DNA of 64,000 nucleotides from Oegoconia quadripuncta (GCA_949316235.1 OX438747.1:25672618-25736617); one strand, 5' to 3'. Positions 20,335 through 30,335 are shown, counted from the stretch's first letter. The notes: generated from the sequence alone by a model not told the origin. Translations and numbers: made by a program.

Positions 20335-20971
20335 ACCCGACTGCCCAAGAAAGGAGGGTAATGTTTTTCTAGTGTATGTATTGGGTCCTTACCTATGAAA
20401 TTGGAGTTTTTTTTTTCGTTAGTCATATAATTATACCAATTCCTACAATTTTCAAAGCTATATCCAAATTTGTTTTTTATTTGGCAAATGGAATATTATT
20501 TCAAGGTTTCACATGAAATATTTTTTAATTTCTGTGCTAAATCACGTAATAAAAAAAATTTGAACAGATCTCTTTTCATGTGCTTCCCATAATCATTTCT
20601 TAGATTCGCTGAAACTTTTATAAAGCGGTTACTTTTAAAAATTAACGATGCCTATACTTAACTTAATGTTATCCGATAATACACACAAAGTTTAGCTAAA
20701 TTTGAATTTGCCGTTCCCAAAAAAAATCAAAAATGTTTGCATGGAGAAAACAGTCTTAATGAAATTCTTCATACAAAACGCCAATTTTATAGGTAAGGAC
20801 CTAATATGTAAGTATACCCGTTCCTTTGACGCATCCTGTAGCGTAAACGGCTTGACCGATTTCGTAGTACATGGTGTCGTTAGATTCGTCTTGATACCTG
20901 GAGTGTCTTGGATATATTTTATGTAAAAAATCCAAGTAAGCGTCCGAAAAATACAAAATATGCTGTCGGGT
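20335..20971 (+). mobile_element. MITE-P, split by MITE-T
   Basis: The termini ACCCGACTGC and TGCTGTCGGGT form short imperfect inverted repeats. The interior includes AAGAAAGGAGGGTAATG, TTTTTCTAGTGTATGTA, GTAAACGGCTTGACCGATTT and ACAAAATATGCTG. Without the insertion it is about 213 bp. A second copy at 50273-50648 has an uninterrupted version of the site used by MITE-T here. Non-coding; superfamily not determined. Confidence 0.6.
20381..20804 (-). mobile_element. MITE-T copy 1 (TA target)
   Basis: The ends TTGGGTCCTTACCTATGAAA and TTTTATAGGTAAGGACCTAA are inverted repeats of about 25 bp, flanked by TA on both sides. It is 424 bp and shares its length and interior with copies at 23656, 41171 and 49256 in the opposite orientation. 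The TA duplication suggests mobilisation by a Tc1/mariner-type transposase. No coding frame. Confidence 0.75.
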
Positions 20972-20982
20972 ATTTTGGTTTT

Positions 20983-21162
20983 GAATAACTTTATTGCGGA
21001 AATTAGTTTATCCCGCGAGAACTATTCATTTTAACGGGATAAAAAGTATTCTATGTTTTAATCCAGGGTATTTTCTAACTATACACCGAATTTTAATCAA
21101 ATCCGCTCATCCGTTTCGCCATGATTGTGCAACAAAAAACGAACAAACTTTCGTAATAGGTA
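20983..21162 (-). mobile_element. Lep1-type Helitron-like element, 3' end lost
   Basis: The reverse strand carries GCACAATCATGGCGAAACGG, ACCCTGGATTAAAACATAG, ATCCCGTTAAAATGAATAGT and TCTCGCGGGATAAACTAATT. The CTAG terminus and the GC hairpin are absent. Confidence 0.65.
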
Positions 21163-21662
21163 ATTGATATGCTCATTTGAATTTTGTATGATATTTAGTG
21201 ATTAGGGTACAACACTGAGGATTTTCTAAAATCATTTATTGACCTTACGTCGTGCACTTTTGCCAAATCTTGGGTATTTTTTGTCTTTGTAGCAGTTGGA
21301 AAAACCCTCATGGCGTGTCTCGGTAAATTATCCTTGTTGCCACATCATTTCATCAGTCTCTGCTGTCAAATTCAAAAAAGTTTAACTTTACAATGTTATT
21401 AAATAGGATACATTTATCCTTGATTTGATTTAAAAGAAAATCATAACCTTGTCAACCACTTCGAAGTATGTTACATGTTAGTTTGATTTAAAACCCTATA
21501 CAGATTAGACTTGGAAATTGGACGGCCTGGATTTGTATGTCTCCTGCCAATACATATATAACGTCACAGCTTTATGCCAAATGGGGTGGTCAGAGATATC
21601 CCAATCAATATTTTTGTTTGGATGTTCCAAACTGGACGGTTTTGGGCTAAACTAATCCTCAT
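21163..21662. other. Unassigned stretch
   Basis: No gene or repeat family is recognised. Confidence 0.35.
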
Positions 21663-21787
21663 TCGCGCAAGGCCGGCAACTCATCTGTGACCCTTTTGGT
21701 GTTGCGGGTGTCCATGGGCGGCGGTGATTGCTTTCCATCAGGTGACCCGCATGCTCGTTTGCCGCCCTCTCATATAAAAAAAAAAAA
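21663..21787 (+). mobile_element. LINE tail (CDPFGVA type)
   Basis: AGGCCGGCAACTCATCTGTG to GCCGCCCTCTCATAT and poly(A), nearly identical to 12607-12734. Only the last part of the coding end and the tail are present. Confidence 0.75.
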
Positions 21788-21943
21788 TTCAAATTTGGCG
21801 CGCATCGATCGAGAACGGAATCTCAAGAGCTGCATCACACGCACCCTGGCGGCGGTCTCTCAATATGCCAGCCGGACGGCGAAAACATGTGTGTTGAAAA
21901 AAAAGGGTGTTAAATATCAAAAATCCACGGTGAAATGTGATGG

Positions 21944-22246
21944 GAATTCATCATCATCAGCCCGTGAACATCCCTCTATATGGATATAGGCCTTCCCTCG
22001 TATATTAGGGAGTATGGGCCATAGTCCACTACGCTCGCCCATTGAGGATTGGGGACTTACGTGCCTTTGAATTTTTCTCAGGCATGCAGGTTTCCTCACG
22101 ATGTTTTCATTCACAGTTTAAGAGCAGTCGGATAAATGCACATAAGTTAATTAAATTTAAAAACTCATTGATACATTGGCCTGCCTGGGAATCGAACCCG
22201 GACCTTCCAAATTGGGAGACAGCGTCCTAACCGCTGAGCCATCGAC
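21944..22246 (-). mobile_element. SINE D, with tRNA-like head
   Basis: Reverse strand: GATGGCTCAGCGGTTAGGAC (A box), GGTCCGGGTTCGATTCCCAG (B box), AACATCGTGAGGAAACCTGC, GGCCCATACTCCCTAATATA and a terminal (ATG)n-like run. It is about 300 bp and the best SINE D copy here; its layout resembles tRNA-derived lepidopteran SINEs. Confidence 0.8.
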
Positions 22247-22297
22247 TGGATGTTCCAAAGAATAAAAGTGTAACGATTGAAACAACATCCATCAACA

Positions 22298-22382
22298 ATC
22301 CCGCGACGGGTAAATGTTTGTGTGATGAATATGAACATTATTCCTGAGTAATGGATGTTTGTATAAATATTTATATGAATTT
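22298..22382 (+). mobile_element. SINE A fragment
   Basis: AATCCCGCGACGGGTAAATG through GATGTTTGTATAAATATTTA, starting inside the B box and ending at the middle of the element. A full copy follows 180 bp later in the same orientation. Confidence 0.7.
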
Positions 22383-22399
22383 ACAGAAATGCACATGCC

Positions 22400-22560
22400 T
22401 CCTGTCACGTGTGGATTTCTGGCACGTCACGTGAGCCCATCTCCCTTAAAACGTGCATAACTATAGACCTATAGACGTTTTTTTGGTGAAAAGTCCCTTA
22501 TAGTAGCTTTTACGACCCCCACGGGAAGAGATGGGTCGGTTCTATTCTGGCGACGACAAA
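22400..22560 (+). repeat. Dispersed repeat, inverted relative to 23470-23630
   Basis: GTTTTTTTGGTGAAAAGTCC and CCCACGGGAAGAGATGGGTC then GGTTCTATTC. The reverse complement of 23485-23575 gives the same order of blocks. This resembles a LINE 3' UTR common in Lepidoptera, but no coding part is present to prove it. Confidence 0.5.
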
Positions 22561-22561
22561 T

Positions 22562-22800
22562 GACGACCGATTGGTGTAGTGGATATTGACCCTGTCAGCG
22601 AAACCAACGGTTGCGGGTTCGAATCCCGCGACGGGTAAATGTTTTTGTGATGAATATGAACATTTATTCCTGAGTAATGGATGTTTATATAAATATTTAT
22701 GTATGTTTATCCGTTATCTAGTATCCATAGTACAAGCTTTGTTTAGTTTGGGACTAGATGGTTGGTGTAAGTGTCCGAAATATTTATTTATTTATTTATT
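22562..22800 (+). mobile_element. SINE A, full-length copy
   Basis: Head GACGACCGATTGGTGTAGTG, B box GGTTCGAATCCCG, intact body and a (TTTA)n tail. It is very close to the copy at 7973 by eye. Confidence 0.85.
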
Positions 22801-22950
22801 ATTTATTCTATTTGATTTCTATTTATTTGTGTGTGTTATGTAGTCAATAATATATTATGTTTAAGTGCAGTTAAAATATCTAGTTATAGATTGTAGGCTT
22901 AGTTTATGTATTTTTATCTTTACGTTACATAATAATTACCAACTATAAAA

Positions 22951-23142
22951 TACACCCGTATTGCTACTGTTAGTGCAAACCTCACCTACTGGTAGCTTGT
23001 ATCTTTACCTTGAGGTTTGCATGGAAAAGATCGCTGTTAGCGATAAGGCCGCCTTTTTGTGCGATTAATGATGTACGCTGTATTCTTCATGTAGCTTTTG
23101 TTAATTGTGCAATAAAGAGTATTTGATTGATTGATTGATTGA
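22951..23142 (+). mobile_element. LINE 3' UTR end (GATCGC..GCAATAAAG type)
   Basis: Matches 1-181, ending in (TTGA)n. AT-rich sequence upstream (22820-22950) may belong to the same element but has no second copy here to confirm it. Confidence 0.6.
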
Positions 23143-23469
23143 GTGCAGAAACCACAATAATCATTTGACGTAACCAAGTGATTCACGGGAAGAACGCCAG
23201 AACTAACAACACACAGAGATGACGTGATATCTCACGGAATCTCTGTTAATCATGGTATTCACGTGAATGGTCAGAATGGCGTTGTAGAAACAATCGCAAG
23301 CTACAAATAGCTATGAATGAGATAGAGCCGCGCATAATCATTTATTTTCAGCGAATTGTTCACGTAAATATAAACAAAACGGGTCTGTTTGTTCGTTGAC
23401 AGTGACCTCGAGCGAGGCCCCGCGTGTGATCACATGCTTAGTTGTCTTCTATGAGTGGGCACCGAAATT
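23143..23469. other. Unassigned stretch
   Basis: Mixed-composition DNA with no recognised gene. TTCACGTGAATGGTCAG and neighbouring CACG motifs are noted without a functional claim. Confidence 0.35.
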
Positions 23470-23630
23470 CCTTTCTACGGCCGTGTGGTTAGAATAGAAC
23501 CAGCCCGTCTCTTTCCGTGGGTATCGTAAGGAGCGACTAAGGGACTTATCACCAAAAAACATTTATGGACTTGCACGTAACGGTGATGGGTTCATCCTCT
23601 GTCACGTGTGCATTTGTGTATTTCAAAAGA
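23470..23630 (-). repeat. Dispersed repeat, inverted partner of 22400-22560
   Basis: The reverse strand reads ATAAATGTTTTTTGGTGATA, AGTCCCTTAGTCGCTCCTTA, CCCACGGAAAGAGACGGGCT and GGTTCTATTC, in the same order as its partner. The remainder carries a CGTGTGGTTAGAATAGAACC block. Confidence 0.5.
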
Positions 23631-23655
23631 GGAACAGTGGGTGTAGTTTCAAGTA

Positions 23656-24051
23656 TTAGATCCTTACCTATGAAATTGGCGTTTTGTGTGAAGAATTTCA
23701 TTAAGACTGTTTTCTCCATACAAACATTTTAGATTTTTTTTTGGGGACGGCAAATCCAAATTTAGCTAAAGTGTGTGTATTATCGGATAACATTAAGTTA
23801 AGTATAGGCAGCGTTAATTTTTAAAAGTAACCGCTTTATAAAGGTTGGGAAGCACATGAAAAGAGCTCTGTTCAAATTTTATTTATTATGTGATATAGCC
23901 TAGAAATTAAAAAATATTTCATGTAAAACCTTGAAATGATATTCCATTTTCCAAATAAAAAACAAATTTGGATATAGCTTTGAAAATCGCAGGAATTCGT
24001 ACTTATGATTAACGAAGAAAAAAAACTCCAATTTCATAGGTGGAAACCCAA
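23656..24051 (+). mobile_element. MITE-T copy 2 (TA target)
   Basis: Begins TTAGATCCTTACCTATGAAA and ends CATAGGTGGAAACCCAA, flanked by TA at 23654-23655 and 24052-24053. It has a deletion of about 30 bp around the TTTCAGCGAATCTAAG block compared with the copy at 41171. Confidence 0.75.
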
Positions 24052-24136
24052 TATTAAGTTTTTAATGATTGTAACACCCAAACGCGTATGTTTGGTATAT
24101 CTCTGATCAGCCCATTTGGGATAAGGTCGTTAGGGT

Positions 24137-24343
24137 ATGTATTTGTATAATGAGATGTACAAACTACATTCACACTCGTCCCATTGTAACTTCTGTAAAC
24201 CAAGATCAACAGCCTCGACACGGAACCTACTAAAAGTAGACGATCCTATACATGACGCAATGCTACCTCAGCTGCCGGACGAGGCCGAAGATGGAAGCGG
24301 GAGCACCCACATGACCCAATTTATTTATTTTATCTCAAAATAG
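24137..24343 (+). CDS. Unassigned 68-codon frame, doubtful
   Basis: The frame includes LPDEAEDGSGSTHM and is less AT-biased than its surroundings, but no domain is recognised. It could be a decayed transposon frame or chance. Confidence 0.12.
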   Translation: MYLYNEMYKLHSHSSHCNFCKPRSTASTRNLLKVDDPIHDAMLPQLPDEAEDGSGSTHMTQFIYFISK

Positions 24344-24551
24344 CTGTATTTTGAGGTCCTCTTTCAAATTAACTCAACGTATGCGTTTAAAAGAAATCCT
24401 TGGCTTTTCGTTTTAACTTGTTTCGACCTAATTAACTAATTTAAAAATTCAACAGATCATCGACAGTCAATTTTTAAAGCCGTGAATCCACTAAACCAAA
24501 TATCCAACTACACCACCTCGTCTCTTTAAAAAAACAAACTAAATAATAAAT

Positions 24552-24862
24552 AACAAATTAAATCAAATTAAATCAAAAATACTTTATTTTGTAGGTACAC
24601 AGGGTACACTTAAAATAGTCAGATTTTACATTTTTAAAGGTACTGCTTGTTCAAAAGGTAATTGTCCCCTGAGAAGAACAAGCAAGAGCTTCGAGAGGTT
24701 GCTCTTAAAAAAAAAGGTTTTTATATTACAAAATTATTAATTATTATTTTATATTATAATATTTCATTATTAATTGTGAAATAACCTGGTTATGCGAACG
24801 GTCTGGTTATGTCCATGAATGTTTATCATCTAAATAATCTGATATTTTATAATATGCTTTCT
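24552..24862 (-). mobile_element. LINE 3' end (SDYLDD family)
   Basis: The reverse strand has the last codons SDYLDDKHSWT and stop, then GAGCAACC..CTTGC..TTGTTCTTCTC and the distal TACCTACAAAATAAAGTATT before (TTTGA)n-like repeats. It matches 42840-43432 and 30018-31140. Confidence 0.7.
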
Positions 24863-25140
24863 TAACCTATTCTGCCAACTCATATTGGACAGTTATAAGA
24901 GTGAATGCAATCTGCATGTAGTGCACAGGATGGCGAATATTATTATACGTTGCGTGTAGCCGGTGAACCTTTTTATGTAAGTGCCCAAGGTCGAAATAGA
25001 TACAGCTGATTCTTTTACATAACAATGTTAGTTAAGGTTACTTATTAATGTAATATACCTAGGTATGCCTGACACTGATTTAACTAATTATAGGTAACAG
25101 AGCAACGTGTGTGCTATTTAAACATTGATAAAGAGACAAG

Positions 25141-25290
25141 AACCGATTGCGGGTTCGAATCCCGCGAGGAGTAAATGTTTGTGTGACGAATACGCATTTA
25201 TTCCCGAGTCAGGTATTTATGTATGTTAATCCGTTATCTAATATCCTTTGCTTAGTTTAGAACTAGGTTATTGGTATATGTTCCATACTT
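25141..25290 (+). mobile_element. SINE A, 5' truncated
   Basis: It starts around ACCGATTGCGGGTTCGAATC, so the A box is missing while the B box is intact. The body is shortened (TTCCCGAGTCAGGTATTTAT) and diverged at the end. Confidence 0.7.
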
Positions 25291-25664
25291 TAACTAAAAC
25301 AGCCATCTACATATTTATGGTTACTTTTAGGGTTCGAAGGTAACAAAGGAAACCTTTGAGGATCACTTTATCTGTCGGTCTGATGTTAGTTATGAAACCC
25401 ACAGGCCATGCGGTTATGATGATATCGGTGAGTGAGAATTTTAGGGTGAAAGTACGTACAATTGAATTCAATTTATTCAAAGAACAACTACATTGTACAC
25501 GAACATTGTAATAAAATTACGATTTAGACATTTAATTAAAATATGTCCATATTATTCACCAATTAAAATAAGGTTAATGAAAAAGAAAATTTATTTATTT
25601 AAAAACAGTAACAAATAAAGAGATGGAATTTAAATATAAACTAGAACAAATGTAAAAAATTTGG

Positions 25665-25935
25665 GCTCCGTGGCGAGGTACCCAAAACGCTGGCAGCGTT
25701 TCCTCGCTGGATGTAGATACTTAAGCGTGGAACGAGGAAACAACCAGCTCTCGGGTCACCAATGACATCGACTAAGCACGTTGAAATATTAAAGAAAAAT
25801 TTAAGAGCGCCCGGCCCCCAAGGACCTAAGGTTTCGACTCCGAAAGCAAGGAAGACGTATTCAGAACCGATGTCTCTATATTTATTAATTTTGATTTTTA
25901 CCTGGCCTCCTTGAGGTTCCTTGGATGGAGATTAT
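25665..25935 (-). pseudogene. Transposon-derived fragment with QRGNAASVLGT peptide
   Basis: On the minus strand about 25665-25748 reads AGCFLVPRLSIYIQRGNAAS then VLGTSP. A second copy at 47900-48125 reads AGFYFAQRLSLAV, a stop, then RGNALSLLGTS. Conservation of the peptide across two diverged copies shows this repeat was coding. I cannot name the protein with confidence; a retrotransposon ORF is likely. Confidence 0.45.
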
Positions 25936-26060
25936 ATTTTTTTATGCACAACGGGTTAGCACTTGACCTCAGTCACACTTAACGTTAGGTGAAGATGAGG
26001 CCGAAGATGAGATGAGGATGTGGAGGGAATGCTGTTAACATTGCGGCTTGGCAGGCTTGC
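25936..26060 (-). mobile_element. SINE C 3' end fragment, rearranged
   Basis: TTTTTTTATGCACAACGGGT, TTGACCTCAGTCACACTTAA and later GGAATGCTGTTAACATTGCG. The middle (CCGGAAACCCC block) is deleted. Confidence 0.65.
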
Positions 26061-26267
26061 AATGTGTCAAATAATACGATATGTGAAATACATAAATTAT
26101 GGGAAACAATTTAACAAAATTACCCATTCAAACCAAGTAAGTCAGAATTCATTATTTAAATAAAATCGATGAAATAGCATCACCTTTACAATAACAAACT
26201 ATGCTTAAACTTTGTAAGTAGTCTTACGCTTTGCAAATTGTAACCTAGACTATTTTACTATTTACAG

Positions 26268-26340
26268 CAGTTAGACCACTTACACCAATCATCTTGTCCC
26301 AAACTAAGCAAAGCTTATTCTACCGATACTAGATAATACT
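26268..26340 (-). mobile_element. SINE A 3' fragment
   Basis: GACCACTTACACCAATCATC and AACTAAGCAAAGCTTATTCT then ATACTAGATAATACTAGA match the tail half of SINE A in reverse. Confidence 0.65.
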
Positions 26341-26343
26341 AGA

Positions 26344-26456
26344 TATAGTCATGAAGATATTTAGTTTTTAAAAAGTTTCTTGGTATATTGGATGATGTCA
26401 TAGTCTTTAGGGTATTTACATTTTCAATGTATTGTTAATAATTTCAGCGTATAAAT
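26344..26456 (-). repeat. Segment shared with 8206-8314
   Basis: Reverse complement of the segment that follows the SINE A at 7973. Here too it lies on the 3' side of a SINE A copy (26465-26693), with the same junction. Confidence 0.6.
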
Positions 26457-26464
26457 AAATAAAT

Positions 26465-26693
26465 ATAAATAAATATTTCGGACACTTACACCAATCATCT
26501 AGTCCCAAACTAAGCAAAGCTTGTACTATGGATACTAGATAACGGATAAACATACAATAAATATTTATAAGAATACCCATGACTCAGGAACAAATGTTCG
26601 TATTCATCACACAAGCATCCCTCGTGAGATTTGAACCCGCAACCGTTGGTTTCACTGACAGGGTCTCTATCTACTACACTAATCGCACGTCAT
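26465..26693 (-). mobile_element. SINE A, near full length
   Basis: Reverse strand: GTGCGATTAGTGTAGTAGAT, GGTTGCGGGTTCAAATCTCA, then the standard body to TGGTGTAAGTGTCCGAAATA. Both promoter boxes carry substitutions relative to the 7973 copy. Confidence 0.8.
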
Positions 26694-26979
26694 TATAATA
26701 ATTTCAACTTGAGGTCGTTTCTACAAAAAAAGGACCTTTAAAAGTTTGACAGTGGTGAAACTATGCACGGAATCCTCATAACAAGACTTCTACTCGCACT
26801 TCACCGTCTTTTTTTCTACGGACAAATAATAATATACCGTGTGTAATGTTTTTTTTTTCTAATACAGTGCAATTTCATACACGAAGGTCAACGTCTTCGA
26901 ATCTACGAGTAACATCAATTGACCGCGGAAATGCATATAGAACAGTACTCACCACAAATAAACTGCGTTTCCTCGTAAC

Positions 26980-27175
26980 TGCGTTTACCGTTCCGTACCG
27001 TACCGTACGCAATACCGTTCACTGCGCAGGGCGGGCGGACGTTGCGGCTGCCTTCGAGCGACTGGCGTTTGGGCGGGCGGCTACGACAGCTTTAACCGTA
27101 GCACGTAGCTTGGACTTGACAGTCGCCGAGAGCCTATTGTTCACAGTCAAGGATAGAGCTTTCAGTGATTCTCAT
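26980..27175. promoter_or_regulatory. GC-rich, CpG-rich patch, possible promoter or first exon
   Basis: Markedly GC-rich DNA (CAGGGCGGGCGGACG, CGTTTGGGCGGGCGG) in an AT-rich window, with repeated CCGTACCGTACCGTACG just before it and an initiator-like TTCAGTGATT at 27160-27170. A 110-codon frame crosses it but is probably compositional. Promoter status is inference only. Confidence 0.2.
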
Positions 27176-27317
27176 TAACTCAGGTTACTGTCCGACGAGA
27201 ATGAAGCCGTCAATTGCAATATAACTCTTATGATGGAGGTTAGGTTCTGTACTATTTTGTTTTGCAAGGAATGTATAATTCAAAGATTCAAAGAACGATT
27301 GGTAGAAGATGTGCCTC

Positions 27318-27430
27318 CGAAACCAACGTTCCCAAGTTCGACCCCCTTTAGGAATTTAACCCTAACGGGATTCGAACTTATGAACGTTGGTTTCGGAGTA
27401 GTTTAAAAACCACTACACCAAACCCTCCCG
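27318..27430 (-). mobile_element. tRNA-like SINE heads in inverted arrangement
   Basis: The minus strand at about 27355-27430 has TTTGGTGTAGTGGTTTTTAA (A box) and AAGTTCGAATCCCGTTAGGG (B box). The plus strand at 27318-27353 repeats CTCCGAAACCAACGTTC then AAGTTCGACCCCCTTT. The two form an imperfect hairpin. It is a fourth SINE type, or a diverged SINE B. Confidence 0.5.
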
Positions 27431-27861
27431 CAAACACCAACTTTCAAAAATTATATTAACAAATTTATTCAGCCATTTTGGCGCTACAAGCCCCAGACAA
27501 ACACACAGACAGACAAAAGTTTCAAACTTACAATACCGCTTTTTGCCTTAGGTAGGTAAAAAATTTCCTCTGAACATTGAAAGGAAGCAATGGTTAAAAT
27601 CTTTTAAGATATTCGGGCCCTCGATTCTTGGCGTGTCAGGTTACTATATTCAGGTCAATGTTACCGGTTTAGGTAAGTAATTGCCCGTAAAAATGTTGCC
27701 ATAAAACAATTATTTACCCCTGAACTCATTAAGACTTTTATGAACTGAGTTAGGACGTCGACAATACTAAAAATGCTTGTAAATTTTAGGATTTAATGGG
27801 TGGAATTTAGGGGTTGTTTTGATTACTTATGAATGGGTTAGCTTGATATTTACTCACGTAG

Positions 27862-28170
27862 GTGTGGGTTCATACCCAGACACTTTTACAACCTGGGCAA
27901 TGTTATTAGCATTGTTGTGTTCCGGTTGTTAGAGATAACATAGCCAATCCCCCAAATCAGATGGGGTTTCCGGGTCAGTACCGGTAACAGTCCAGATAAG
28001 GTCGCCAAATTGTGCATTCTATTCTTACCACTTTTCTGAAACTGTATTTTCTTTTCTGTTGTGCAATAAAATGTATTTGTAGTGTATTGTATTATACGCT
28101 TTCGGCCTCATCTTCACTTAACATCAGGTGTGATTGAGATCAAGTGCTAAGCCGTGGTGCTTAAAAAAGA
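27862..28170 (+). mobile_element. SINE C, interrupted by LINE 3' UTR
   Basis: The 5' part (to 27984) has GCATTGTTGTGTTCCGGTTG and GGGGTTTCCGGGTCAGTA. The 3' part (28093 on) has CGGCCTCATCTTCACTTAAC and an A-tail. About 108 bp of LINE 3' UTR separates them. The head is degraded. Confidence 0.75.
27985..28092 (+). mobile_element. LINE 3' UTR end nested in SINE C
   Basis: AGATAAGGTCGCCAAATTGT, TTCTTACCACTTTTCTGAAA and TCTGTTGTGCAATAAAATGT then (TATTG)n match 46215-46300. It is a heavily 5'-truncated insertion. Confidence 0.7.
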
Positions 28171-28347
28171 CACTGCTTTGTGAGAAAGTGTACTGAAAAT
28201 AGTTCTAACCTATAATTAAACTTAAAAATCAAATTTTCACTAGCCTCTATGTGTCTAATTGAACAAGAGCGGGACTCCTATCACAAGTAAATTCTATGAC
28301 GTAAAAGGAGTACTTCAGATGAAATTTTATGTATTAGGCTTAACCTA

Positions 28348-28402
28348 AATCAAATCAAATCAAAAATGCTTTATTTTGTAGGTACACGAGGTACACTTAA
28401 AA
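28348..28402 (-). mobile_element. LINE distal 3' end (SDYLDD family)
   Basis: AAATCAAATCAAATCAAAAA then GCTTTATTTTGTAGGTACAC is the tail of the minus LINE family seen at 24552. The rest is absent, replaced by the SINE C that begins at 28404. Confidence 0.6.
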
Positions 28403-28403
28403 T

Positions 28404-28740
28404 AGTGAACCGTCTCCGTGGCTCAATGTAAACAACATTGGGTTTACGATTCGGAGGTCGCGGGTTCGATCCCCAGCGGGGTACATGTTTAAGTACTCGG
28501 TTTGGTTGGTGGTAGGGCATTTTAAATGTCCGCCTGGCTAGCTACCACCGACTTATATAAATCCGCCGCCAAGCAGCAATGTTAATAGCATTGTTGTGTT
28601 CCGGTTGTCAGAGATAAGATAGCCAGTCCCCCAAATGTGTTGGGGTTTCCGGGTCAGTACGCTACCACCTTCGGCCTCATCTTCACTTAACATCAGGTGT
28701 GATTGAGGTCAAGTGATGATAACCCATTGTGGATAAAAAA
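28404..28740 (+). mobile_element. SINE C, full-length copy
   Basis: ACCGTCTCCGTGGCTCAATG (A-box region), GGTTCGATCCCCAGCGGGGT (B box), GGTGGTAGGGCATTTTAAAT, GTTGTGTTCCGGTTGTCAGA, TGTGTTGGGGTTTCCGGGTC, CATCAGGTGTGATTGAGGTC and an A-tail. It is about 335 bp, the best SINE C reference here. Confidence 0.9.
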
Positions 28741-28910
28741 AAAACATAACAGACGTAAGTAATGGCGGAAGCACTCGTGACGCAGTCGCATTCGCTTTTT
28801 GTTGTCGATTAATTCTTTTTAAATACAGAATTATTAATAAATAAAATCTCTCTAACCTGCACTTGAGAAGCATAAATGCTAAAAGTAATACCTAAATAAC
28901 TTTAAAGTTA

Positions 28911-29475
28911 ACGACCGATTGGTGTAGTGGATAGTGTTGGTGACCCTGTCATCGAAACCACCGGTAGCGGGTTCGAATCCCGCTAGGGATAAATGTTTGT
29001 GTGATGAATACGAACATTTATTCGATACGAAGTAATTAATTATGTAGCTATTTCATATCTGCATCCGTAAGTTGCACAACCTACATGTTCTATAAAGTTA
29101 TATTCCTACACCCAAAGGTAGCCTGGAAGAGATCGCTTTTAGTGATAAGGCCGCCTAATTGTACTCTTTTCAGTATTGTGCTTTGTAAAATGTATATTCT
29201 CCTTTTGTGCAATAAAGTGTATTTGTATTGTATTGTATTTATTCCCGAGTCATGGACGTTTATATAAATATTTATGTATGTTTATCCGGTATCTAGTATC
29301 CATAGACAAGCTTTAGCTTAGTTTGGGACTAGATGGTTGGTGTAAGTGTCCGAAATATTTATTTATGTATGTATAAATATTTATGTATGTTTATCCGGTA
29401 TCTAGTATCCATAGACAAGCTTTAGCTTAGTTTGGGACTAGATGGTTGGTGTAAGTGTCCGAAATATTTATTTAT
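28911..29475 (+). mobile_element. SINE A, interrupted by LINE tail and with duplicated 3' half
   Basis: Head at 28911 (ACGACCGATTGGTGTAGTGG, with a short GTGTTG insertion, and GGTTCGAATCCCG) to CATTTATTC at about 29021. A LINE 3' UTR follows, then ATTTATTCCCGAGTCATGG resumes at about 29237. The last third of the SINE (TATAAATATTTATGTATG to TCCGAAATATTT) is present twice in tandem, at about 29262-29357 and 29370-29470. Confidence 0.8.
29022..29236 (+). mobile_element. LINE 3' UTR nested in SINE A
   Basis: GCCTGGAAGAGATCGCTTTT, AGTGATAAGGCCGCCTAATT and CTTTTGTGCAATAAAGTGTA then (TATTG)n. ATTTATTC occurs at both junctions and is the likely 8-bp target duplication. Same family as 46190-46300. 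Confidence 0.7.
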
Positions 29476-30129
29476 TTATTTTTAACTTTAATTACTATTA
29501 TAGAGTTATTTAGGTATCTAGGGCGCGGAGTTGGACCGAAGAAAGATCACATATCTTACAACTCCACCATCTCAGCCCTGAAGTGCCCGGCACCTCGGAG
29601 ACGGCGTGGACATTTACTGGGAAAAATGTATATACTCTTCCCGTTATACGCACTATGCATTAAACCATGGGTGGAATACTTATCAATTTTAAGGGCAAGG
29701 TAATGCCATTTTCTTTTAAAGTATAGGTTGGTTTCTGGTCATTAATATTCAATAATATACTTAATATTACGAACTTTGAAAGTGTGTTTGTTTGTTTCAT
29801 GTGTTCATGATGTTTTTAACGCAGATAGTTGAATGAACGAAGAGAAACATAAGCAAATTTTAACCAACAATGTCTGGCGCGATCTGTTTTGGATGGGTGT
29901 TCTAACTTTTAGACTTTACGAGTGCAGGTCAGAGCAATATTTTTGATTTATGCTGTATTTAATAAGAAATCTTAATTTATCCAATGAGGGGGCCACTGGA
30001 CGGAAAAACCTTCTTATATCAAATCAAATCAAATCGGAAATGTTTTATTTCGTAAGTTATAAGAATAACATTTGAAATCGTCATGACATACAGTTATCGC
30101 TCATTCTCAGGTCATGACATACAGGTAAC

Positions 30130-30290
30130 TTCCTGTACAATAAAATTAACAACATTCTCTCAATCTATCACTTGGCTAATCATGAATGTAAACGCTCTGT
30201 TGCCCGATGGTTACAATCACTAGATTATAATCAAACTGAAGATCTCCTTAAAGTTGTTGCTTAATGCTACTACATTAGTAGAATCACGCG

Positions 30291-30335
<45 letters not shown>

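Noticed and set aside
21687..21989. 100-codon frame
   Set aside because: It runs through a LINE tail, its poly(A) and the start of a SINE D copy.
22042..22230. 62-codon frame ending WESNPDLPNWETAS
   Set aside because: It is the translation of a reversed SINE D head, with the B box read as protein.
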